DNA of 64,000 nt from Sistotremastrum niveocremeum HHB9708 (taxonomy: Eukaryota; Basidiomycota; Agaricomycetes; Sistotremastrales; Sistotremastraceae): positions 1-64,000 of the forward strand of contig KV419465.1 in the NCBI GenBank assembly GCA_001630475.1, in the 5' to 3' direction. This document shows, piece by piece, positions 35,501 through 45,686 of this stretch; the stretch's first letter is position 1; each line of letters starts with the position of its first letter. The position numbers and the translations under genes are program-made. The notes under the pieces are model-generated. The model was not told where the DNA came from, did not search any database, and saw nothing but the letters and a program-made list of their open reading frames with translations.

Positions 35501-37478
35501 CGACTGCTGATCCGAGTGGCTGGATATCTGTTTTCCGGAATTGAGTGATTACTCGTATGAAGGGATTCGGGTTTCACAGAAATATGCGATGAGTCTCTCG
35601 CTTGCCTATTGCTGAATTTCATGAGAAGATACGACTCGGGCGGAGAAGGACTCTTCGAGGGTCCGCTGACCGTGGTTTAGTTCAGATTCGCGCAGCAGAA
35701 AATGAACTACGAACTTCTTAGATGTGTCCATGATGTCGGATGACCTTACCAATACCTCGCAGGGAGAAATAAACCCAGTGTACAGGGAACTGAGGGAAGA
35801 CATCGCCGAAAGCCGAAGAGCGGGCAACGATGACCGCGACCTTCAATTTCGCACCCCCCAATCGAAAGTATTCGCCGATCCGGATGTTGAGGGTCATCAG
35901 GCAGTAAACTTAATGTAACGATGTGTGTGTGACACATGCGACTTGGCCTCTTCCGATGAGATTTGCTATAAAGCCTTCTGTCCGCTTCCTATCGAGATAA
36001 CGACTTTCCACCGACACTCACCAGTCTTGCCTCCATGTTCTCTTCTTGTTCTCCGTCGCCACCGTTTGGGAGCCGGTGTCGTGCGCCAAAGGCTTCTATA
36101 TCGCTTCGATTGCGCATATCCGGCCCCGCGCTGGATGTCGAGCTCTCAAATGGTGGTCATCTGAGAGCTCGAAATCAGACCGACCCTCGGACCGACCTCG
36201 TCGCTCCGCCCGAGTCAGCCGGTCGCGCGGGATTTGCTGACAGTGATCAGCGATGATCTTGAAGAAAAATCTGTCTCACCGAGAGCCATTATCATCTCGC
36301 AGGCCGATGCTATCGTGATTGAGCTGTGTTTCTCATCTGCGGTCCGCTCAAAAGCCCAATCCTGACGTACACCCGCCTAGGAATTCTCGTGGGTAGGGAG
36401 AGCACTCCTGAGCGGAGCATTGGGAGAGCAAGGGACTTGGAGAGGGATAGACTCAAACATTCGAGCCATCACTTTCGTAAATTATTTTCTGCTTTACGGC
36501 CCGACGAGGACTGATTACGATCTCTATATAGTCGGGGCCGAAGGTGACCGACACAGAGTGTACGCGAGGCAGACCGCCTGTCGGCACCATCTGATTTGAA
36601 TTATTTGTGTATTTGTTCCTTCCGAGTCGGGAGATAGTCTTGGGATAGTCTAGTTCGATAGTGATCTCAGGAGAGACTGCGAGAACCCATATCGCTAGCC
36701 GCATCCTCGTTCTTGATATAAGCCTCCTGATCAAACTACTTTTAGAGTGAAATGGATTATTAGAAATTAAATAAGCCGCACCGCAGTTAATCGTAGTAAT
36801 AGTCCGTTCCAAACGTGAGGTCAACGACGACTCCGCGATGTATGGCTCGCCTCTTAGTAATGACAGAGTTCGGACGACTCACTGACCGCGGATCAGTAGC
36901 GCTCGCATTTATGCAGTCCTATACAGATTGAGTTTCCTGTACTTGAAAATATATTCGTCCTTGCTGTTCCTGGTTTTCTGGTTGTTGATAGAAAATGGAT
37001 GTTATTTGCGTGGCCTTATCAATCAGTCGAAGGCATAGTGAACTTGGTGATCCATGAAACAAGAACCTGAGCATGAAGGAAGTCAGGTCAATATAATTCC
37101 CTCTCTCGAAAATTTCTTGAGCCCGTCATTGTTATCGAGCGCATGGGTGTTTTCAGCGCTTTTCTCACCGCTGCCGACGGCAACTTGAAAGAAGAGCGGA
37201 CTGAAAGGCCGATAAATCCGAGCCGTGATGGCCGTACCAGCAACATCGTGTCGGTATCCATACCGACGCCCTTCTGTTAGCAGCACGGCATGGTGATGAG
37301 CGAGCAGGCCATCAACCTACCACTGTCTTAAAGGCGTTCTTAACTTTGAGAACTCACTGTTTCGTTTCATCTTCCCAAGAGACCAGATTATTACAATGTC
37401 AGGTAAAAGAAATGGCTCCCAGTTCGTCGTTGGAGCTAGCGAGCCTGATTTCGATTTGTAGCACCCCAATCAGTCGCA
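32528..37478. other. gene-poor stretch of about 5 kb
   Basis: No frame here shows a recognisable domain, and I could not assemble exons with matching phases. Open frames are short on all six frames. Protein-like fragments exist around 33,880-34,090 and 34,520-34,900, but neither gives a family signature. I see no terminal repeats, polymerase or transposase motif. This may be long intergenic DNA, non-coding transcription or old decayed genes. Confidence 0.45.
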
Positions 37479-37890
37479 ATGCAGCCAGCTACCTCGGAAA
37501 TATCTTCCGACACCTTGGTGAGTACTCCCCTCTCGTACCCATTTCGCCGAATTTTGATCTCTACTTTTCTGGCAGGTCTCCGAGCCAACCCGGCCAAGGC
37601 TATCTTCCGAACAACCACGTCCTCAGCCATCGCCAGATCCTTCCAAGATGCCAGAGCTGGAGAGGAGATATACGGCTTCGATAGAAATGGATATGGATGA
37701 GTGGTATCGAGAGCGAAGATGTCGATCATGTTCCGGATGCAGTTGTGCCGGGCCGATGAACTGGGGTTTATGGTGTGTGAATATGACGATAATTATTGTT
37801 ACGACAACTAATGGTTGTTTCTAATGTAGCATAAATGGTTGCGGCAGTTGTTGCCTATTCTGCGGTCCGGGATGCATGTTCTGCTGCTAG
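37479..37890 (+). CDS. small cysteine-rich protein (98 residues), unknown
   Basis: Three exons join in phase: 37479-37517, 37576-37772 and 37830-37890. All introns have GT and AG ends, and the last codon split (TG + C) gives Cys. The N-terminal half is Pro/Ser-rich (EPTRPRLSSEQPRPQPSPDP), followed by an acidic-basic patch (MDMDEWYRERR). The last 37 residues hold 12 cysteines: RRCRSCSGCSCAGP, then LCINGCGSCCLFCGPGCMFC and a final C. There is no signal peptide, so a cytosolic or membrane-facing metal- or lipid-binding role is more likely than a secreted disulfide knot; the pattern is loosely like cysteine-rich membrane-associated tails but fits no family I can name. It ends 32 bases from the convergent membrane-protein gene. 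Two short exons make it easy to miss. Confidence 0.65.
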
Positions 37891-37922
37891 CAGTATTACT
37901 TTCTTCCTTGACTATTGTCTCG

Positions 37923-39993
37923 CTAGCTGTTTGTCTGCTGTTCTGGTATCGGCATCTCACTCTGTATCATATTCACTTCCGGCTTTGATCTTTGGGAGCT
38001 AACGGAAGTCCGTCTCCTCCCTTGCTCCTCCTCTTGATCGTAACCTAGTGCCGCGGTAAGCTCGCTTATACTGTTCAACATCTGGACTACGGACGAATGA
38101 GGTCAGACAGGAATAAAAGAATTCGAAGCCATGATCTGTGCTTACAATGCTGCTTCAAGCCCCGACCAAAGTTCGCCCAACAGATCGCGCCCATGATTAA
38201 AGTCGAAACCAACAACACCATGGAGATGACGGAGAATGCAGCAAAGAACGGCCAAGTAGAGAAGAGGAACTGAGCCGAAGGCGAAATGAACAGTGATGAC
38301 CATGCTACTGCCAATCCAACGTCGATCAGAAGGAATGCGCCGATGACGTATGGACGTTCTTGTGTGATACTTCGCCATGACTGTTCGAACGTGTCAGTTC
38401 TCAGGTATCGTCCGATGCACTGAGACTCACCAGATAAAGCCATCCCGGGAGTCCCACGAGCGCCACGAAAAAGAGAACCTCGAAGAGATCTCGATGCGGA
38501 GTGAGATTTCCGACTGCTTCGAATGCGAGTTGTTCGAGCCAAACGATCGCCGAGGAAGCTAGGAACCACATGTCAAGCCAGACGAGGGCGTTGAATACAA
38601 GAGCGGTCTTGAATGAAGTCTTAGGCGTCATGGAATGCGATGAATCTCGAACGTACCTTGAAGTATCGACGAAGTCGGGGGGTAGCTTCGCTTTGTGCCA
38701 GTCGCTGATCCAAATATCTCTAACAATAAGAGTGAGTCAAATTCAACGATGTTCAAGTGCGGTATACCTTTGCGAGCCTCCAACTCAAAAATGCGGTGAC
38801 GAATAGCGAAAGCACGTCCATGAATAAGATAGAAATCTGATCCGTTCAGCTGCAATTCTTAGACAGGGAAAATACAGCGTACATCGAATGCGACTATCTG
38901 GTCCCAATATGATTTGAGTACTGAAGAGGGAAGCGAACAAGGGGCGTGCGAGAGAATCAAGGTGAATATTTTCTTGGTCGCTACATCTCGGGTGATTCGA
39001 TAGGCTGACCACACAACTCCGAGAAGTTGCAACACAAATGACGCTATTCTGTCAAGATCGCTCTATATCAATACTGGAGAGAAATTATGTCTAGGCAATG
39101 AAAGACCAACAGATGCGGAGTCGATTGTTTGAAAAGCTGGTTGTCGGCTCGTGAGCAACACGAAATGAACCATTGGAAGATCCATACCGCATAGCAAGAA
39201 AGAAAAATTCGGTAGACTTGAAATGCCAATAATACGATGCTTTCAATCTGACTCATGACCAAGCTGAATATTATTGAACATTACCATAGTATCGCGATCC
39301 CATGAAAAAGTACTCACAACTGTTTTGGCCACAGGAGCACCTCCATGCATTGATCGGAAACTTTTCCCGGTTTCAAAACTGCGTCCCAAGTAGTTGGGTG
39401 GGGTTTGGACTTGTGTGCGAGACTATTGGTGTGATTGAGACTCGCGGTATGATTAAGATTGCTCGTGATGGTGTGATTAACATGTTTAGGCGTAGTTGGG
39501 AGATGGGGCAGCGTCGCGAGAAAGACTATTGGACAAAGAGGGTCGATCGCTGCTAGGGGAATGTGGTGGCAGAGTTGAATAGATTTGAGTGGAGTGAATA
39601 TTGGGAGGGTGGTCGAAGTATCGATTGTGACTGCTTGGGAAATGGTAGAGATTACGCCGGCGGAATTGACGAATGAGAAAGATTGGAATAGGATTTGAAG
39701 AGAGCTATGACATAGTAGCAGAAGAAGATAGAGAAGTATCCAATGATCAATTATAATGCGATTATACTGCGTTAGAAACCGAATGAGCATCAGTATGGAT
39801 AGATTCTCGGATAGCTTACGAGGGCACATAGATTCGAGTAGCCTTGACGAATGAACGGGGTTGAATGCATAGAAATTAAAACCACGAAAAGAAAGGGATA
39901 AGGAAGAAAATTCGTCTGAACCTGCAGAGGAGAAATGGCTCGATCGACGAGGACTAGGAGTGGGAGAACTCCTGTTACACAGTTGATCGACAT
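37923..39993 (-). CDS. multi-pass membrane protein, unknown function
   Basis: About nine exons on minus from the ATG at 39993 to the stop at 37923-37925. Joined peptides include TNFLPYPFLFVVLISM, DHWILLYLLLLLCHSSLQIL, ESIVLLAFQVYRIFLSCYA, RIASFVLQLLGVVWSAYRIT, ISILFMDVLSLFVTAFLSWR, TALVFNALVWLDMWFLASSA, FEVLFFVALVGLPGWLYL, YVIGAFLLIDVGLAVAWSSL and SVISMVLLVSTLIMGAICWA. That predicts roughly nine or ten membrane spans. A loop after the second span is rich in NHT sites (possible N-glycosylation), and the C-terminus is charged and hydrophilic, with QEEEQGRRRTSVSSQ. It resembles uncharacterised agaricomycete integral membrane proteins. The intron after LSCYA is the least certain join. Confidence 0.72.
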
Positions 39994-41971
39994 CGGAGCA
40001 AGCTATATATAATAAGAATGCCTGCTCATCGTGAGATCATCTCTTGGTCACGATCGCCACCTTGGCGTTAGAGACCAATTTAGACTATGCGTGGAAATGC
40101 GAAGACAACAGGTCCTTTCAAGCGCCTACATTACCCCTGCATCAGGTACTAGAATCCGCAAGGTCTCGGCAGGAGAATCGGATAGCTATTTGCACCAGAA
40201 GAATTCCCGAATATTTGACTCTTAGATAGGCAAATAGGGGGGTAAGAAGCTTAGCCGAGAGGAACTGAGGTTCGAATGTATTGAGTCCTGCGCAGAAGTC
40301 AGGGCCGATGCATTCGATGTCAAATTCCGGATGCGTGTTCCCTGAGTTCTTGTCTCTGCAGAGGAAGGTCCGGAAGATCAGAACACTAGCGTGACGTCGT
40401 TAAGCTAGATCACTTTTATCGTGGTGACAATCGTTGTCGGAAGCATGATCAACACGAGGCAAACAGGACGCGCCTCGGCAAGGTCGAACAGAACGATGCG
40501 TTTTGGTCGTTTCACAGACGTAGCTTATTTCATTTCAAATCGGGTAGAACAAGCCTTTCCGAGTTGTAACTTGTTACAGGAATATTCCGAAGCTAGGAGC
40601 GGTTTCGGCCATTCCGAGGATGTAGCCGTTTTATCTCGTTCGGCAGTCGGCAGGGTAGGCGCCCAGGAATTTGGTCTTGTAAATATTCCGAAAACCGCCA
40701 GGAATCCCGAATGTTTCGAGTGAGAGACCGCTGGAAAAGACCAATGCATTTGAGATCATCGAGATAAGCATGCTTGAACCGTTTATGAGATTATTCGTGG
40801 AAGGATGTGCCCAGAGTCTGCTCAAAGTCTTTGACCTTCGGATTTTACGTTCCATCGTGAGCCCAAATGTTGCACTAGCAGGAGACTATTCTGAAAGACG
40901 TGTGCAGATCGATCACGACCTGAAAAGCTTATGATATCTCAGAGATATACTGTAGTGTACGCTGCTAGAAGAGCCAAAAGAAGATGATGATAGCGCCAGC
41001 CAAATTGGTTCCGTTGGGGCATTCGGCGATAGCCGCGATTACGAAAACGTTTGAAAGCGCTGGCACGTGACAATCCAACCCCCAACGTCCTCAAGCTGTC
41101 GTCTCTGCGTGCCAGTGTCTCGAAGTTTCTGTGGTTTCATTGTCACCGTACATAATGTGTCTGTCTCGATTAACAATGCGAGAGGAGTCAATGGACTTAT
41201 AAATGTCTAGGAAATTTTCTGGAACACTTTTCTGAACTCAAGATTCGAACTGGCGTCACCTCTCATCTCTGTGAAACGCAAATTATCGAAAAGTAAGGCC
41301 TCTCCAGAGCCTCTATGCTGCTCTCTCGCATCCTATAACCGAACTTGCACTAGTCGATCGTGCTCGATCGAAGCAGAGCTTGCGTTGATTTGCTGACACA
41401 ATGCTGACATGCCCATGCGTGGGACAAACGGTGCGCACCTCACGTCAGAATAGGGGCCTAGCTGACTGTGTTTCTGAATTTCAGCCGATGGGAGGGTCTT
41501 CTCGCTGCCTTCGAGGCGCATAATTCGCTACAGTTTACTGCAAGATCAAAGCATTCGTCTGTGAAATTGGACAGCCCGAGGAGATAAGAATGATCGGGTC
41601 GTGTGAGCAGGCGGGAGACCGATGTGGGGCTAGATTGCGACGATATAGCACCACATCATGCATCATTACGTGCGTCTGTATTCAGCCGCACATCTATAGG
41701 GGCTACTAAAAGAATCTTATTATCTAGGTCATCGTCCGGCCTTCCTCTCTTACCGCCATCCTGCTCTTATTCAGCTTCGCTGAGGACGTACGAAACCGAC
41801 GACGGATCCTATTCGTCCATTTTAGATACGAAACAGTCACAGGGTCTCGTTCGGCTTCCGGTGTTCTGCCGTGCGGCCGTATCAGGCACTGACAGACATT
41901 ATCTTGAAGCACAGCCTCCCTCGTTGCTCCCAACCATCGCTATCACCCACCTCCGCTCGCAACTCACTACG
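39994..41971. other. stretch without a supported gene
   Basis: Only short frames are present and none has a domain signature. An open frame continues 369 bases upstream of the gene at 41972 but holds no ATG, so it is probably leader or promoter sequence. Confidence 0.5.
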
Positions 41972-43401
41972 ATGCGCACTTCCGATCGCGAAATACTTCA
42001 CCTCATGAGGTCGATAGCACCTTACGTCCCAGAGACCGAAAAACCAACCCTTCCACACGAGCTTTATCGCGATATCGCTGAAAACGTTATCGAAAGATAC
42101 GTTCTCAAATGCTTAGCCCAGGTCTCTCCAGCTTTTCAAGCTGAAGCTGAGCGTATCTTATGGGCCTATGTATCGTTGAAGCCTCCATGTGTCCCATGGG
42201 GTCCGGGGACATGTGAGGCACTTTACGAGAGAGCGAATGTGCTCACGAAGAGGACGGCGAAGTTCGTTGAGGTTTTGGATATCGTTGGATCGCCTTCATC
42301 AGTCCCCGTCTCCAAAGCGGCTTTCCGTCGTTTCCATCCCGCTCTCCAATGCATGTCCCGCGTGAGAGTCCTCAGAATCCGCGCCATCGACCTCCAATCT
42401 TTCTGTCCATCTTCCAGCGACCCCACCACCCTCCCATTTTCATTCCCCTCCCTCGAACATCTCTCTTGTCAAGCTTCATTCGACGTCCTGCTTTGGAATT
42501 TCATGAAATCGCATCCGGGGGTGCGGCTTTTGCATCTGGAATGCGCACCGAATAATTCAACCTTTGGAGATTTTTATAACTCCACTTCGCCCGAGATGAG
42601 GGCGGAGATAGACAATAGATCACCCACTTCGCCTCTTTTCCCGGCCCTCGAATGCGTCGCCATCTGTTCGTCGCTCGTTCCCACGCTCCTCTGGCGTCTC
42701 GGGCCAGTCAAACACTTGACGATTCGATTTGACGAGTTTGCGAAACGGTCGCCGGAGATGTTGTATGATGCGTATAGGGATTGTCAGAAGTCGGAGATGA
42801 AGTCTGTCGAGAAACTGAGGATATATGGTTTGAAGAACATATATTTCAACCGGATGTTGGAGACGATGTATCAGTATATGCCGAACGTGGAGGATATCGG
42901 GGGCGTTACGACTAGCGACGATACGGTACGTATCCTTTTCTCTTATAGCCCTATAGGCTTGTTCGTTCCTGAGCTGACTGTGTTTCTGCTTCTTTGTCAT
43001 TCCGGGACTCCCCGATGGTGATTAATATCTCCGGTCGTAACTCCGTTTGGCTTGGTCTTTCCCTCACCCGTCTTCGCTGTGGTCGCTATGCGTCGTTGGT
43101 GGTCTAGATTGAGGCACTTTGCGAGTTCTTGTCGACTTTTCAACGACTTCATCGGATTGATATGGTTTATGATGGGATGATGTGGGAGGAGAAATTCCGT
43201 GCTGGATTGGGTGTTATGAGGCAGTATTGTCCTTTGATGGATAATGTCACGCTTTGGGCTCTTGGCGATGCGTACTACGATAAATGGACCGCCGTTCGCG
43301 AATCTACGGATGCTATGGGCGTGGGGTCTTGGACTTGGAAGGTTGATAATTGTAAGGAATGTACTCGGCATGAGGAAATCAGTCCTGCTCTGTTGTCGTA
43401 G
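41972..43401 (+). CDS. F-box-like domain protein, separate family
   Basis: Exons 41972-42925 and 43108-43401 join in phase 0 over a 182-base intron, longer than most here, giving 415 residues. The N-terminal part has an F-box-like helix set: TLPHELYRDIAENVIERYVL, then KCLAQVSPAFQAEAERILWA. The rest has weak leucine-rich character (PALQCMSRVRVLRIRAIDLQ, FPALECVAICSSLVPTLL, MPNVEDIGGVTTSDD, FQRLHRIDMVYDG). It lacks the HRGVTTVTF and C-terminal EW-RTDT motifs of the 12-28 kb cluster, so it belongs to another F-box-like family common in agaricomycetes. The ATG at 41972 is the first in the frame. A role as a ubiquitin-ligase adaptor is inferred from the F-box only. Confidence 0.75.
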
Positions 43402-43983
43402 AATTGGTGGCCGATCTGACTCGTAAGTATCCCAGTCGTAAAGCGAATGGTCTTTATTGACCCTTCTCATTCAGATGAACTTCTTTTAAATGCCTCAATT
43501 CTGTTAGTATGAACTCGTCGGCGGTATATTCGAGACGATATGCCCTCAGTGTTGTGCTATTTCTCGGATTTCTTCTTTCGCTGCAAAACTCCCCAGGCGG
43601 GAGTTTCATCGTGATCAAAGATCTTCTCGTTTTTCTTCCACTGTCTCGTTTATCAGCGTCATAACCTTCGCATCTTGAATACACAAGATTTTGAACGAGA
43701 CTCGCTTGATAATATAGGATGCTATTGATCGGCATCGATTTACATTCAATAGCTATGCATTGCATGTGTGAATGTCGGCATCTGTGCGGCGGTTCTGGCT
43801 CGGGGTCCAGGGGGGAGAGCGTTTGTTTACTATCTTGGATTAGGGGGAGGTTGAGCCACTGTTACAATACCGACACAGCTTAGTGTACGCACTGAAGCTG
43901 GGTCTCCTGCTGCGTGTGCTCACACTCTGCCCCCTCTTCCCCCTCCTAGCATGCTTCTGTTGTAGTGATTGGGACTTTCGACA

Positions 43984-45082
43984 ATGCTGAGGACAAAGGA
44001 AATGCTGAACGCCCGGTCTGGCTCCTCCGACTTCATCATGACACCTCCATCTACTGAAGACATTTCTGACAATGCATCGATCTGCGGGTCGTCGCTTTCT
44101 TTGGCTTCTGAGACAATATCTACGCCGGCTGCAGAGGCATCCTCTGTCCTTTCTCGAGCACGTTCAATATTTAAGATGAGGAAGAGGAAGAAATCGGGAG
44201 ATGCCCATAGCTTTGATGGGATACTTCTCATACTCGGGTCGATCAAAGAGAGTGCCGATGTCTTTCCACCTCTAAAATCTACGGCAAGCACCTTGATAAC
44301 TGCTATCAACATGTGCAGAGTGAGTGATATGGCGTCAATTTTCAGCGTGCTCTGATCTTCGTGGCTTAAAATACAGGATTTCAGAGAAAACCGGACAGAG
44401 TGGATTGAATTTGCGCAGGAGTTGACCAGGTTCATCGTTGATCTGAATGAAATCCTTACAACATCCCTTTCGACGACCGTAAAAAGGCGTGTCGAAAGTT
44501 ATGTGCGGTGAGTCTTTTACCTCTCACATCGATTCTCCTCCCAATTCATTTCGAAAACTTCAAGTGAAATTGAGGATACCCTACGAGATACAGTCAAGCT
44601 ATTACAAAGAAGCAAGACGGAGCGCTTACTACAAGTGCAAGGAGATAAGGATTTATCCATGAAATATCGAACCCTTTTGCGGGAGAAAGGATCCCAACTT
44701 CAGGTGAGCTATTCTGTTGCAAAAATGAACGAAAGGCCAATGATGTTCTTCCCAGACCATCCTTTTGCTCCATTTGTCGGAGAGAAACCAGAATTCGACT
44801 CCGGACAAAGCCAGTGACTACAAGAGGTACGTCCGGCAGAGTTCAGACAATGTTGCAATTTGGGAATGTTCAAATCAATGACAGGGTCTCATCGGGCGTT
44901 CAAGCGGACGGCGATACAGATCGATCTGTGTATGCATCACTGAGTAAGAATGGCTGTGGTACAAGTAGTGCAACCAGGCCGATGGCTGCACTTCTTTTCA
45001 GCGTCTCATTTTTTTTTTCAAAGATTGGATTCCGAAAAAGGAAGGTCTTCGGACTCTTGATTGAAGGATTCTCAATATGGTG
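43984..45082 (+). CDS. small helical-bundle protein, Cbl-N/MLKL-NTD-like, paralog 3
   Basis: Supported exons are 43984-44319, 44377-44507 and 44565-44703; the 3' end (to the stop near 45082) is unresolved. Exon 1 has a Ser/Thr-rich leader, a basic patch KMRKRKKS and the signature FDGILLILGSIKESADVFPP then LKSTASTLITAINMCR. Exons 2 and 3 are 131 and 139 bases, exactly as in the paralogs at 1.3-2.7 and 4.7-5.5 kb, and encode NRTEWIEFAQELTRFIVDLN and LLQRSKTERLLQVQGDKDLS. Here the first intron has a normal GT donor (AGA|GTGAGT) where the other two have GC. The sequence after 44703 does not resemble the C-terminal exons of the others. A NACHT-WD40 receptor gene lies about 6 kb downstream. Function unknown. 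Confidence 0.6.
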
Positions 45083-45686
45083 ATCGGCCCAAGCGGTCGA
45101 GATGTAGATCTGGCACCCGGCCCGTTCGGTTTCTTTGGTACTCTGGGTTACTAATAGATGTACTCAAGTTTCTGAAATAAACTTACCTATATATCTTCAA
45201 TTCATTCACACCTCGAGCCAACTACATCTAGGACTTCTTCTCTCTTCTATCCTTCTGTCGTCAAGGGGATTTCTTAAGACCTCAAGCCTAGCTCCGTTCA
45301 AGCTCGGCCGTGGGTTCTGACTCTTTAGTAGTAAAATTAATCTTCGTTCTCTTCACGATAGGTTACCCGACGAGCTCCCCTGAGGTCTATTCTCAGTTTT
45401 TGACGCTATAATACTTGTACCGTTATGAGAAAATATCCAATTGAGATAAGTGATTCGGGCCGAAGAATAACAAACTTCTTCTGGCCCGGCAGAGCACGTC
45501 AATCGGTTCTCCAGACCCAGTCACCTGGGTCTTGTTTCATTCACGGATACAAAACTGGCAAAAAAAGTATTTCTGAACTAATACACTTAAAACAGCAAAT
45601 ACAAAGGTCCGTCACGAGACAAAAGATACAGCATCAATGTCCACGTCTACGTAGCTACAACAAAGTCCTGTTAATAACACGTACTA

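Noticed and set aside
32528-37478. Transposon or virus-derived element in the gene-poor stretch
   Set aside because: I saw no terminal repeats and no polymerase, integrase, capsid or transposase motif in any frame.
41603-41971. In-frame extension upstream of the F-box-like gene at 41972
   Set aside because: The frame is open but has no ATG before 41972; composition looks like leader DNA.
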